Below are positions 35,522-46,622 of a DNA stretch of 64,000 nt, piece by piece. Under the pieces are notes generated by a model that had not been told where the DNA came from, ran no database searches, and saw only the letters and a program-made list of their open reading frames with translations. Source of the DNA: Cryptomeria japonica (taxonomy: Eukaryota; Streptophyta; Pinopsida; Cupressales; Cupressaceae); assembly GCF_030272615.1 (NCBI RefSeq), contig NC_081410.1, positions 573,697,241 through 573,761,240 on the forward strand, read 5' to 3'. The stretch's first letter is position 1. Each line of letters starts with the position of its first letter. The position numbers were made by a program, and so were the translations under genes.

Positions 35522-36067
35522 TTTTGGGTCATCTACAAGTGTTCAATTGTTGGAGCATTACAATGATTTTCCAGTTCAGGGTAGAATGATTTTGAGAATT
35601 TTGTATATATCATCGGCGAATTGTTTTATATTCATTTTTTGTATATATAAATGCCCATGAGCTAATTTGTTCATATTTAGAGGCAAAAAATTGTATATTT
35701 AAATGGCGATGAGCTGATTTGTACATATTTAAATGCCAAATTTTGTATATTTAGACGACCATTAGTTGGATTTTGCATTATTAAATGCCAAATTATATAT
35801 AAATGACCATAAGATGATTTTAAAATAATTTTTTTTGTATATTTAAATAGCCAGGAGCTGATTTGTCCATTTTTAGAGGCAAATTTTTGAATATATGTCA
35901 ATTTTTGTATATGTAAATTTTTGTATATGCAAATTTTTGTATATGTAAATTTGCACATAAATGGAATTTTGTCATGTATTTTGTATTTTTTATTATACTT
36001 GAAATTTGGTATGATTATTTATGAGTACATGACCTAATTTATGACTATTTATGAGTACATGTGAATG
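35522..36067. repeat. AT-rich degenerate tandem repeat
   Basis: 35640-35960 repeats words such as GTATATTTAAATGCCAAATTT and GAGCTGATTTGT at irregular spacing of roughly 50 to 70 bases. No gene. Confidence 0.6.
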
Positions 36068-36072
36068 CCTAC
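36068..36072. repeat. Left target-site duplication of element B
   Basis: CCTAC, identical to 54376-54380. Confidence 0.93.
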
Positions 36073-37554
36073 TGTATGTGGGAAAAGTGGGCTTATAAAA
36101 CTTAAAATGTGAAAATTATTGTTAATACTAGTCCACACACACACACAGGACTTCTTGATGCAAGCTATGGAGTAACGATGTGTTACTCAGCTTCCCAAGG
36201 AGGGTCCCATGGTTCTCTATCTCACAATGTCCCTCAAACCAACATTTTTCCTCTCAGATTACTGAGCAAAATGGTTTAGGGATGGCAAATATGAGAACAA
36301 GAGATGCTTTTGATTGATTTTAATATGAAATGGATGCTAAGCTATGTATGATCTTAGAAATGCAATAAACTAAATGATAAGATGACAAGATTAGTATGAA
36401 TACTATCCTAGCATACTGTATTTAGTCTATGATTGAGCTAAAATGATAAATAAATTACTCTAAACATGCATATTTAGTCTACTTCCTGATTTAAAGAGAG
36501 GCTAAATGATGAGCATAAAGATGATATGAAAGCTTGAAAGAATTTGAGCATAAGTGTGATGCTTCAAATTTGAAAGATGATTGTTAAAAATGGAGGAATG
36601 AGAGCTCTATTTATAGCACAAACAAGGCAATGGATGGTCAGGATTGAAAGGTTTAATCAAGGGCCAAGCTTGAAAGTTGGAGATCCATGTGCACAATTTG
36701 CACCAATGACATGGTGACAAGTGTCAACATAAGATTGGGTTGAAAGAAGGGGTTGGATGCATTGAATGCCTGAGAAGACCTCATAGTTATCTAGAGGCTA
36801 AGGGTCAAGTCTAAGTTAGGATTACCCACTGGATTAGGAGTTAATCCAAGGATAAACCTTTGTGCAAATGATTAAGAGATAATCATGGTCAAAGCATTAA
36901 AGGCCTGATGAGACCCTTGGGTTGGGTAGAGGTTGAGTCAAAACAAATGTTTTAATCATGTAGGAGGGTTTGAGTTAACCATTAATGGTTATTGGAGACT
37001 TTGTGGATTAAGTGGTTGAAGGTTGGAAACCTTCAAAGGTTATCAAAGACTTTGAGGGATTTGGTGGTTGAAGGTTGAAAGCCTTTAATGGTTTTCAAAG
37101 ACTTTGAGGGTTTGAGAAGTGACCTCCCTTTGCTTAGGGATGTGACAAAGTTTAGAGGAGGGGTTAGGTTAATTAGAAGCGATTAGAAGATTCTAGAAGG
37201 GATTAGAAAGGGGTCTGGGATTTTGCAAGTGGATGGAGGGATAATAGGATTTAATTGAAATAAAGTAATTTAATTCAATTTGGTTGTAATTTGGGGAAAT
37301 TAAATAAATTAGATTTATTCAATTTAGGATAACTATTTAATTAAATTTGAATTTAATTAAAAGTGGCTAGGGGGATTTAATTGAATAAAATGATTTATTC
37401 ATTAAATGGTATGGTGAATTTTATTTAAATAAATTGAATAATTTATTTAATAAAATAGAAGAATGTGGATAATTTAATTAAATTGGATTTAATTAAATAG
37501 AGAAATGAACATAAAATATTCATTTAGGAATGTGGTCATTTTTATACATCTACG
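36073..37554 (-). repeat. Element B 3' LTR (1482 bp)
   Basis: Equal in length to 52894-54375. Its terminal base pair has changed: the plus strand ends CTACG where the other LTR ends CTACA. Confidence 0.95.
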
Positions 37555-37600
37555 TTTTGCCCCTCTTTGAAGTGACGTGTGTGCACATGTTATTTCAAAG
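37555..37600 (-). promoter_or_regulatory. Element B polypurine tract with adjoining palindrome
   Basis: The minus strand reads AAAGAGGGGCAAAA next to the LTR. 37565-37600 is an inverted repeat with 17-base arms (CTTTGAAGTGACGTGTG with CACATGTTATTTCAAAG) and a 2-base loop. The three imperfect pairs are all G-T on the plus strand. Confidence 0.75.
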
Positions 37601-37720
37601 AAAATGATGTCCTATTATGATTTATGATTAAATGCAATTTTTGTGTCACTCTTTTGATTTGCTAGTCGTGCCCCAGATTTGATGTGATGCCCCAGATTTG
37701 AGATTTGATGGTGATGCCCC

Positions 37721-37839
37721 CTCGGGAGATGAATCAATTTTTTTGAAAAAAAAAAAAATTCATTTTAAATTGATGAAGTTTGTATGATGTTTATGATTTC
37801 ATGCATGTAAAAAGTGTGCAGATTGATTCATCTCCCGAT
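37721..37839. repeat. 18-bp inverted repeat near the element B 3' end
   Basis: CTCGGGAGATGAATCAAT at 37721-37738 and ATTGATTCATCTCCCGAT at 37822-37839 are complementary except for one position, with about 83 bases between them. It lies just upstream of the PMD promoter. Confidence 0.8.
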
Positions 37840-37919
37840 AAGTTACAACTGTTTTGGTATAAGGGAAACCGCGACCATATTACAGGTCCAGTTGGCTAAC
37901 CCTAATTTCATTTTCCTCT

Positions 37920-37927
37920 TATAAAAG
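37920..37927 (+). promoter_or_regulatory. TATA box of the PMD gene
   Basis: TATAAAAG in a CT-rich context, 82 bases before the ATG at 38002. The following sequence looks like a plant 5' untranslated region. Confidence 0.65.
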
Positions 37928-38159
37928 GGGAAAAGGGCTCAAATTAGGTTCATTTGTGCTTTGTTGACTTGTGAAGAAAGAGAATTTGCTCTGGAGAGAA
38001 AATGCCTATTCCTTATCATAGACACCGTTTCGAGCGCGTCCGGAGATATCGGAGACCTGCAGCGTGTGGTCGACTAGTAAGTCAACATTTTTGACCCCTT
38101 TTGGATTTTTCATTTTGTCGTTTTTAGGTGTTTTTTGAATTTTAAAGTTCGGGCTTTTT

Positions 38160-38640
38160 GGTTTAGCGCGTCTAAGGCTTAATTTAGCGCATACGAAGTT
38201 TAGAGTAGCGCATCGAGTTTAATTTAGAGGTCGCATCCGAAAAATGTTTGTTAGCGCATAGGATTTTTAGGTTAGCGTGTGCACGTAGAACAACGCATGT
38301 ATTGCGTTTGGTAGCACTTCGCATCAACAGGGTAGCATGTAGGTATGACCTAGCGCATAGGAGCCACCGGGGTTCACATAGGTAAGGGGGTTTAGCGCGT
38401 AGGACTAACCTAGCGCATAGGGTTAAAAGGGTAGCGCATAGGAAGGGTAGATTAGCGCGTAGGCATAGTCTAGCGCATGGGATGGGTCAAGTAGCGCATT
38501 GGATGAAAAGTTTAGTGCGCAGACTAGAACTAGCGCATAGGTTAGATAGAATAGCGCGTAGGAGAGGCAGCCTAGCGCGTATGGGTTATTTAGTGCATTG
38601 AAGGTCTGTTTTAGCGCATCCGAAAATTTTTGCAGTTTTG
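38160..38640 (+). repeat. TAGCGC motif array in the PMD intron
   Basis: Fifteen exact TAGCGC words, mostly followed by AT or GT and often AGG, in about 480 bases, plus several one-off variants. Spacing varies from about 16 to 60 bases, so it is not a simple tandem repeat. Confidence 0.92.
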
Positions 38641-38814
38641 GCCGAGTTGAAAATTTGTTTTTGTTTGCCTGTCATGTTTTGATGAATTTATCCAAGATGA
38701 GTATTTGTATAACTTGTTTTGATGTGCAATTTTCCAAGTTATGTATAGATATCAAGCTGTTGTATTAATCAGAATATGATGTATTTGCGTGGTCTGTTTC
38801 AAGTTCAATGTGTG

Positions 38815-38990
38815 GGAAAGCTTGAGTTGTTTTACAAGCTGATATGGGTTGGAAACTTGAGTTGTTTTACAAGCTGATATGGGTGGGAAACTTGAGTTGT
38901 TTTACAAGTTTATGTGATTTTGGTACTTGAGTTGTTTTACAAGTTTTGATATGGTTTTTGAAAACTTGAATTGTTTTACAAGTTGATATG
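38815..38990. repeat. Five tandem units with core CTTGAGTTGTTTTACAAG
   Basis: Units of roughly 35 to 42 bases. The core itself is partly self-complementary (CTTGA...TACAAG). They lie in the PMD intron after the TAGCGC array. Confidence 0.88.
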
Positions 38991-41088
38991 AAATGATAGG
39001 ATTTTGAACTTTGATTGTAGATGAGCAAATGTGTTTCATGTTGTTGATGTAAGTTTGATTTTGATATCTTTATTTTTTTGATGTGGAAACTGATATTGGA
39101 TATGTTTGGTTTGTCGACAGGAGCGATTAGGTATTGTGTAGTCAAGGGAGAGATTTTCGAGACCATGGATGTTGATACCACGTCTGTCACAGGCAGATTT
39201 GGACATCATAGAGAGATGTGGATTGACCTCTCTTCTGGATATGCCTCGGTTCACTGTGAACCAGGGACTTTTGACAGCATTGGCAGAGAGGTGGCATAGT
39301 GACACGAACACCTTTCATTTTTCCACTGGAGAGATGACAGTGACACCGGAGGATTGCTACCAGATTTTGCGCATTCCTGTGGTAGGGGCATTATTACCCT
39401 ATGAGCAGTCAGAGGAGGGCGGCACAGAGGCACTGCGTTGTATATTTCATGATGAGACTGTCTGTGGATATGAGATCCCTTGGCAGGAGTTTTTAGATTT
39501 GGATTATGCACCGCTGCCATCTGTATTGGCAGGATTCATTGGGGGATTCCTTTGTCCTGATCGCAGGTCAAAGGGATTTTCAGTGGGATGGGGGCTGGTC
39601 TTGGAGCAGATGGTCACACAGAGCCAGAGATTTTCATGGGGGTCAGCGATGCTGGCCCATCTTTACAGGAGCCTTTATGAGGTAGTATACCTTGGTTATG
39701 GTAGCTTATCAGAGGGTGTGACCTTATTATAGGTATGGTGCTGGGAGCACATTCCAGTAGCGAGGCCACTGGTAGATAGAGACAAGCCTGTAGGTGCTGC
39801 ATATGCCTACTGATATAGAGGCCTAGTTGTCCAGCGTAAGCTGGGCAAACTAGAGAACTGGAGCAGGGTCTTTGATGATATAGATACAGTCACCTGGAGA
39901 CCGTATACAGGTTGCAAGGTATGGGCGGAGGATGGGATAGAGATGCCTTTTGTTTTCATGATGAGGTATCTGATTGGGAGGACCCTGTTCGTCATTGAGC
40001 GGTTTTTGGTGACCCGAGTTTTGCGGCAGTTCGGGCGTTAGCACGGGATTCCGCAGGGAGCATGCTTGTACGCACGGCGGCAGCAGGATGTGGTTGATTG
40101 GGGGCCGACTATTGATAGTGTCGTAGCCATAGAGGAGTTTACAGGGTTGGCGGGACAGATCTGGGACTATGGCCCAGAGATACAGGATGCAGGTATGACA
40201 GACGAGTTCGCCCATTTGTTTGCTGCGCAGGCAGTGGCAAGGATCTCAGATCCAGAGGAGATGAGGCCAGCATTTGATTCGGATGGTGAGGAGGGGGGAG
40301 ATGATGGGGATGATGGAGATGACGGAGATGATGGAGGAGGTAGAGGAGCCAGAGGGAGGCGGGGTGGTAGAGGTGTGGAGAGAGTTGTACGGTAGGGGAG
40401 GATTGAGAGGGGGAGAGGAGGATTGGCTATTGGAGCCAGGAGAGAGGGGAGAGTGATGGAGGTACTAGCTGCAGTGGGGGGTGAGGAGAAGGTGGGCAGA
40501 CTAGCACAGAGGAGGAGGGTAGATATACTCCCACCTCCAGTACCTAGGACAGGCCGAGTGGGAGGGGTGGCTCCAGCACAGGTACCACTGCGGGTTCGAG
40601 TGCTAGGTCATGTAGAGGATGCATAGATCCGGACGCTGTAGATTATCATTCAGCAGCTACAGGCACAGATTTTGACCTATCAGCAACAGATCTCGCAGTT
40701 GACTACTGAGAGAGATACTGAGATAGAGCAGCGGGGTCGAGCAGAGGAGGCGTTGGCGACTGTGCAGAGAGCAGCGGTGGGTGGTCCATTAAGAGACACC
40801 CTTAGAGAGCTGACGCGAAGAGTGCAGGAGGCAGAGTATTACAGGCGGCATTATGAGGCTGCAATACCTAGAGATCGGCGAGTGGAGAGTTTTGCACAGT
40901 CGAGATCGAGTCGATCTCGAACTGCTGGTACACGATCTGAGAGCCGAGGAGTGACAGGGCCAGCGAGACAGGACCCTCCTGGAGATCCAGGGGCGAGTGT
41001 ATCGAGAGTGAGACAGGACCCTCCTAGAGATCTAGGGGTAGGTGCATCTAGAGCGAGACCATCTCCGTCCGGAGATAGTCATACTTGA

Positions 41089-42383
41089 GAGACAGGGTCT
41101 CTGTTGTATTTTTGGATCTTTTGTATATTTTGTACTGGATATAGTGTTGAGACACATTTTGTAGATTTTGATCATTTTTTGAGATATATATATATAGCAC
41201 CATTTTTTATCGATGTGATGTGTTTATATGGATGTATGTTTTGTGAGCGACTGCCTTTTTCATATGATGATGTAATGTTTACATAGATGATGTAATGTAT
41301 GCTTTTATATGCTGTGAGATGTATCTTGAAAATGAGATGTATGTTTTAATATGCAACTAATTGTAATATGATATAAAATGATGTGCAACTAATTGTAAAA
41401 TGATATGCAACTAATTGTTTTTGGAGCATCTCTCATTCTGTATTTTCCATCCGATATAACCATTTGTTTGCTTTCTTTGTAAATATCATAATGGAGCATT
41501 TATTGATTTTTTGATATGTTGAAAATTTATACAAGCATAATGGTATAATTGAACCATAATGACTTGAGTAAAATTTACATGATTTTTGATTTTGCAAGAT
41601 AGCACAAGCGTCAAGGTATAATTGAACCAGGACGACCTGAGTGCGTATTGCGTAAACAGACAAGAGTAGATCATTTATATGCGTGAAATGGAATCAAGCC
41701 TTCAGTGATATGTAATGTATCATGTCTCGAAGCAAATATTCACACAGTACAAGGGATCACCTCCCAGACAAGACTAAAAAAATATTGGAAGTTCCTCATG
41801 ATCTCTAGCTTTGAAGCTTTTTATGAGATAAGGAGAAGACTCCAACAATTTAAAAAGTTCAAAATGCAAAATAATCAAGACTTTTATGCGATAATGCAAC
41901 ATTTAGTATTTCAGAAAATCATCCATCCTTGAGATTCTTCTGTATTGTTTTTGTTTTGGTTGTTGCGATGAAGTGTAGTTGTGTTTGTTGGATGTCAGGT
42001 ATCTGAGTTTTGCAATAGTTGGAATGTCTTGAATGTTTACAAGTGTTTGAACAGTTTAATGCCCCTAGATGAGTGTACCTCTGGATATGATTATGTACAG
42101 TGATTTCGAAGCCATGGTGGAATGCGATAAGAGAATAGATATAGGTGGATAACCCAGGATAGTGACTACGCTAAGTATGTCCTGAATGGATATATGCTAA
42201 GTGTTGGGCGATGGCCGATAGTGTTTTGATGTATAAAATGGCATGGATATAGATAAAGGAGTCGTTCTTTCACAAGGGTGCCTGTTTACTAGGTTTTCAC
42301 CATTTGTTTTTATTGTACTTTGTATTTTCTGGATTTTTTGATTTTTTTGTTTGTTTTTGGCTTTTTCCGTGCACTAGGCTACC
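41089..42383. other. Spacer between the converging PMD gene and pol
   Basis: AT-rich, with repeated words such as GATATGCAACTAATTGT (41350-41420). It would hold the 3' ends of both transcripts. I see no gene. A 75-codon frame at 41705 has no recognisable domain. Confidence 0.55.
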
Positions 42384-43500
42384 TTAAGTATAGTACTTCT
42401 TCATATGAATGCTGTTAGTTGGATCATCAAGCACATCCCCTTCAAAATTTGTTAGCTGATAGGCACCTGATCCATAGACTGATATGACGACATAGGGACC
42501 CAACCAGTTAGGTTCAAATTTCCCTTTCTTTTCTCTATCTTGTTGATTTCTTGGATTTTCTTTAAGGACTAGATCACCAACCTTGAAGTTGTGAGGAATG
42601 ACCTTATGATTGTAGCTCCTGCACATGTGTTGCTGATATGCTTTGAGATGAGTATAAGCATCTTGGCGTCTTTCATCTAATAGTTCCAGTTCTTGCAGTC
42701 GGTTAACTCGATACTCTTCATCGAGGATTAAACCTTTCAAAGAGACTCTAAGAGATGGAATTTCAACCTCCAATGGTAAAATAGCCTCTGATCCATACAC
42801 CAATGAATATGGTGTTGCTCTTGTAGGTGTGTGGATGCTGGTCCTGTATGCCCAAAGTGCTGGATTGAGTTGTACGTGCCAATCTTTGCCTGCATCATTC
42901 ACTGTTTTCTTGAGTATTTTTAGGATTGTCTTGTTAGATGCTTCTGCCTGACCATTTCCTTGTGGGTAGTATGGTGTAGAAAACCGATGTTGGATTTTGA
43001 ATTTTTCACATAGTTCCTGTACATCTTGGTTTTTGAAAGGTCGTCCATTATCTGTGACGATTGAACTTGGAATACCATATCTGCAGATCAGATAATTTAG
43101 GATAAAAGAGGCAATTTGTTTTCCGGTCACTGTGGTGATGGGAACGTCTTCTATCCATTTGGTAAATTATTCTATTGCAGTTATAATAAACTTGTGTCCA
43201 TTTGAAGATGAAGGATGTATTTTGCCAACTAGATCTAGTCCCCACTGACAAAAGGGCCAGGATGTTGTAAATGTTTGCAGTTCCTGTGCTGGTGCATGTA
43301 TCAGATTGCCATGGATCTGGCATTTAGGACATTTCTTGGCGAAATGATATGAGTCTTTCTCCATTGTAGGCTAGTAGTATCCCATTCGTAGAAGCTTTTT
43401 AGCAAGAGTAGTGCCACAGGAATGTGTACCACAAATACCTTCATGAAGCTCGTGTAAAGCTGAATCAGAATCATTACGATCAAGACAATGAAGAAGAGTA
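42384..43500 (-). pseudogene. gypsy integrase of element B
   Basis: In the common pol frame. The zinc finger has His residues in LHEGICGTHSCG and Cys residues in KKCPKCQIHG (about 43320-43440), with a TAG at 43371 replacing Trp in YYWPTM. The catalytic core shows GLDLVGK (about 43225), VTDNGRPFKN (about 43050) and the Glu in YYPQGNGQAEASNKT (about 42950). A stop lies at 43167. The C-terminal part has the typical VYGSEAILPLEVEIPS and GDLVLKEN followed by KFEPNWLGPYVV. The stop at 42384 is the natural end. It would insert the cDNA with a 5-bp duplication, as seen here. Confidence 0.92.
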
Positions 43501-43961
43501 CCATCTAAACCTCGACGATATAAGGTATCAGCGGTAAGGGTGCAACGGGCAGCTTGTCGGATAAAGTTACATTTTTGGTTACGGGATTGGTCAATGGGTA
43601 AGATATTATGCTTGAGGTAGTCATATATTGGTCCATATAACGGAGAATCTAAACCAGTCAAGGCATATATAACCTGGGATTCAGAGTGGTCATAGGCGGG
43701 GGAGAACAGTTGCTCTACCAGGAACTCATAACGACTCTGTTGTTCTAGAATTTGTAGTAATGAAGCGATCATAGCCATTGCATCGACTGCTTTGTTGTTC
43801 AACCTTGGTATTTGTTCAAAAGTGATGTGCACAAAATACTGTTTGAAATCATCCACCATCCGTTTGTAGGGTAGTAACTTGTCATCCTTTGTCTGATAGT
43901 TGTTGTTGATTTGATTGATGACTAGTTGTGAGTCTCCGTAGACTTTTAACTATGTGATTTA
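43501..43961 (-). pseudogene. Second RNase H, C-terminal half, and linker
   Basis: In frame with RT. After stops TAA 43959 and TAG 43950 it reads LKVYGDSQLVINQINNNY (catalytic Asp in GDSQ) and later RLNNKAVDAMAMIASL (about 43800-43760), the closing motif of the extra RNase H found in dual-RNase-H gypsy elements. The rest leads into the integrase zinc finger. Confidence 0.85.
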
Positions 43962-45374
43962 CCATTCGATAGCCATTTTGATGCCTATGACCAATGCTTC
44001 ATATTCAGCCACATTATTTGTACATGGAAACATAAGCCTGTATGATCTTGGCATAGTGTGTCCTTCAGGAGTGATGAATAGAATACCAGCCCCTGAACCA
44101 TGTTGTGTATAGGATCCGTCAAAGTATAGGGTCCATTGTTTGGAAGAAAGAGAAAAAACGTCCTTGTCTGGAAATTCGATGTCCATGGTTTGTTTTCCTG
44201 GTAGTGGTGCTTCAACCAACTGATCTGCAATTGCTTGTCCTTTGATGGCTCGTCTTTCTATGTAGTGGATGTCAAATTCACTGAGAATCATGACCCATTT
44301 AGCCAATTGGCCTGTGAGAGCTGCCTTGCTGAGTAGATACTTGAGAGGATCAATTTTTGCCACTAGCTTTATAGTGTGTGCTAGCATATAATGTCGGAAC
44401 TTCTGAGATGCAAAAACCACTGTTAGGCAAGCCTTTTCAATGAATGTATAGTTGAGCTCATAGCCATTCAATGTTCTACTGATGTAATATATGGCGCATT
44501 CCTTTCCTTGTTGATCTTCTTGTGCCAATAGTGCCCCCAGTGAAATATCTGTTGTTGAGATATATAGTATAAGAGGCTTTCCTGCAACTGGTGGTACTAG
44601 AACTGGTGGACTCATTAGGTACTGTTTAATTTGGTAAAAAGATTCTGCACACTTAGTCTCCCATCTAAACGGTACATTTTTGTGTAGCAAGTGGTTAAAT
44701 GGCAGACTTTTATTTGCTAGTTGAGCGATGAATCGCCTGATTGATTGAAGTCGTCCTTGTAGAGATCTAAGTTGACTGATATTCTTTGGTGGTGGCATGT
44801 CCATGATGGCTTGTACCTTTGCTGGATCAACTTCAATATCTTTAGCTGAGACTATGTAGCCTAGTAACTTGCCTGATGTAACCCCGAAGACAAACTTCTT
44901 AGGGTTGAGTCGGACTTGGAATTTCTGCAACCGATCAAAGATCTTTGTTAGGATGCTGAGATGTTCAGCTCTGGTGAAGGATTTTGCTAGTAAATCATCC
45001 ACATAGTCTTCCATAAATGTGTGCATCATATCATGGAATATGGTTGTCATTGCTCTTTGATAAGTTGCGCCTACATTCTTTAAGCCAAAAGGCATAAAAT
45101 TCCAACAGTACGTTCCCCAAGGACAAGTGAATGTTGTTTTGTCTTGATCTTCAGGAGCTATTTTGATTTGATTATAGCCCGAGAAACCATCCATTAATGA
45201 GAGCATTGCATGGCTTGCTGTGAGATCTACAATTATATCAATACTTGGCAGAGGAAAATCATCTTTGGGACAAGCTTTGTTGACATCCCTGAAGTCAGTG
45301 CATATTCTGATACTACCATCTGGTTTTGACACTAGAATAATGTTGAAAATCCGTTTTGCATAGTCAATAGGTCA
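43962..45374 (-). pseudogene. gypsy reverse transcriptase, RNase H and start of a second RNase H
   Basis: RT shows SKPDGSIRICTDFRDVNKAC, LMDGFSGYNQIKIAPEDQDK, FMPFGLKNVGATYQRAM and the catalytic YVDDLL (about 44988-45005). The Ty3-type RNase H follows with FIEKACLTVVFASQKFRHYM (about 44375-44435). Then a second RNase H begins with LYFDGSYTQHGSGAGI (about 44085-44130) and NNVAEYEALVIGIKMAI. A TGA at 45372 and stops at the end interrupt an otherwise open frame of 457 codons. It converts element RNA to DNA in the cytoplasmic particle. Confidence 0.94.
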
Positions 45375-46622
45375 GATGAATCCGACATCCAATAATTTCT
45401 TTAATTCATTTTTGACCATGAGTGCTACCTGTGGATTCATCTTTCATAGTTTTTTCTTGACTGGTTTGACTCCTGTAGAGATGGATAAGTGATGCATGAT
45501 TAAGTGTGGATCAACTACGGGCATATCAGCATATGACCAGGCAAAGTTAATTTGTTGTCCTTTAAAGAAGATGATGAATGCCGATCTTTCCTCCTTTGTC
45601 AGAGATTCTGCAAGGTGAATGTTTCTGGCTGCTTCTGTGGTACCAATGTTGATTGATTGAGTGGGCTCAATCAATATGGGTGATCGCTCATGAAAATGTT
45701 CAAGAAGAGTGTCAAGTCTCCCATTGTTAGGTACCTTAAAAAGGTTTTCACCCTCAGATGCGTCCTTTATTTTTACTTTTTTGGGATATATAGCTGCCAT
45801 TAACTGGTTTTCAGCATTAGATTCTTTATTTGATTCATTTTTGCGACTGAGAGACTTGGCACTCCCTGATTGATGGACATCGTCATTTTGTTCACTAGTA
45901 GAGCCTGTTTCAGGATTTACTGTACATAGGTAATGGATAATAGATTCATCATCTGGGAAAATTGGTATATCATCGGTCTCAGGTTCATTCCAGTCGATGA
46001 GATCAGGGAAAACAAGCGGTAAGGAATCGTTGGGTGGGTCAAGTTCGGCTACTGTAAGTGTTAGGATAGAGTTGCCATCGTGATGGGTCTTGGTTTTAAA
46101 GAATTCTAGGGTTTCATCGAGGTCTTTGATGGTATCATCTTCTACGTAGACTTGTTCGTAATATTTCTGTTCGCTTTCTTGAACGTCATAGATATGTTGT
46201 GGTCCAAATTCAAGAGGTCTATCTTCTATGTTATGTTCTTCTTGAGAAATGGATATGAAATCAGTATCATCTAGGATATTTGTAGTATTATCAGAGCAGG
46301 TACCCCATTCATATTCATTTGAATCTGTCTCATAGGCATCATCCCAGATTCTATCTGTGCTGCAAACAAGTATGTTGTATGGTGAAAACAAATCTTTGAT
46401 GATGGATACTTTTTTGATATTCTGTGTTGATTCTATATCTGATCCATCTTCCACGGTCTGAATTTGTTCATAGATTGTTCTTCCTTGGGGAGGAATGATG
46501 GTTTCTTGTGATGACATGATTTGTTCTTGAGCCATGGGTGTGTGAATATGAGCCACTGTTACAGATATGGCCTTCTTATGATTTAAAAGCTTTTCTTGAT
46601 GCAACTTTTGATCTTGACGTTC
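45375..46622 (-). pseudogene. Acidic linker and RT N-terminal extension
   Basis: About 400 codons in the pol frame, rich in Asp, Glu, Ser and Thr with no domain I recognise, ending in IHLAESLTKEERSAFIIFFK and FAWSYADMPVVDP, the usual lead-in to RT in Tat-type elements. A TGA at 45444 replaces Arg just after PVKKKL. A long spacer before RT is common in this lineage. Confidence 0.7.

Larger units (their letters stand above)
38077..39120 (+). other. Intron of the PMD gene
   Basis: Bounded by GTAAGT and a pyrimidine-rich CAG. The exon frames agree across it (phase 0). It contains the TAGCGC array and the 42-bp tandem repeats. Predicted from sequence only. Confidence 0.65.
38002..41088 (+). pseudogene. 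Plant mobile domain (PMD) gene inside element B, two exons
   Basis: Exon 1 (38002-38076) encodes MPIPYHRHRFERVRRYRR and PAACGRL, then donor GTAAGT. The intron ends TTTGTCGACAG at 39120. Exon 2 (39121-41088) joins in phase 0 and is one frame of 656 codons. PMD motifs: LLTALAERWHSDTNTFHF, TGEMTVTPEDCYQILRIPVV (about 39270-39390), GWGLVLEQM, then VWCWEHIPVARP (about 39733) and RQFG (40027). An Asp/Gly stretch and RGG-like region (40285-40375), a coiled coil (YQQQISQLTTERDTEIEQRG, 40678-) and an SR-rich tail follow. Seven stops (TAG 39139, 39730, 40039, 40393, 40624, 40639; TGA 39811) are all one transition from Gln or Trp, and there is no frameshift. PMD proteins act in gene silencing and genome stability in plants. 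A role here is inference. Confidence 0.85.

Noticed and set aside
38160-38640. Regularly recurring motif resembling a CRISPR array
   Set aside because: The repeated word is only 6-10 bases, spacing is irregular, and the setting is a plant retrotransposon intron.
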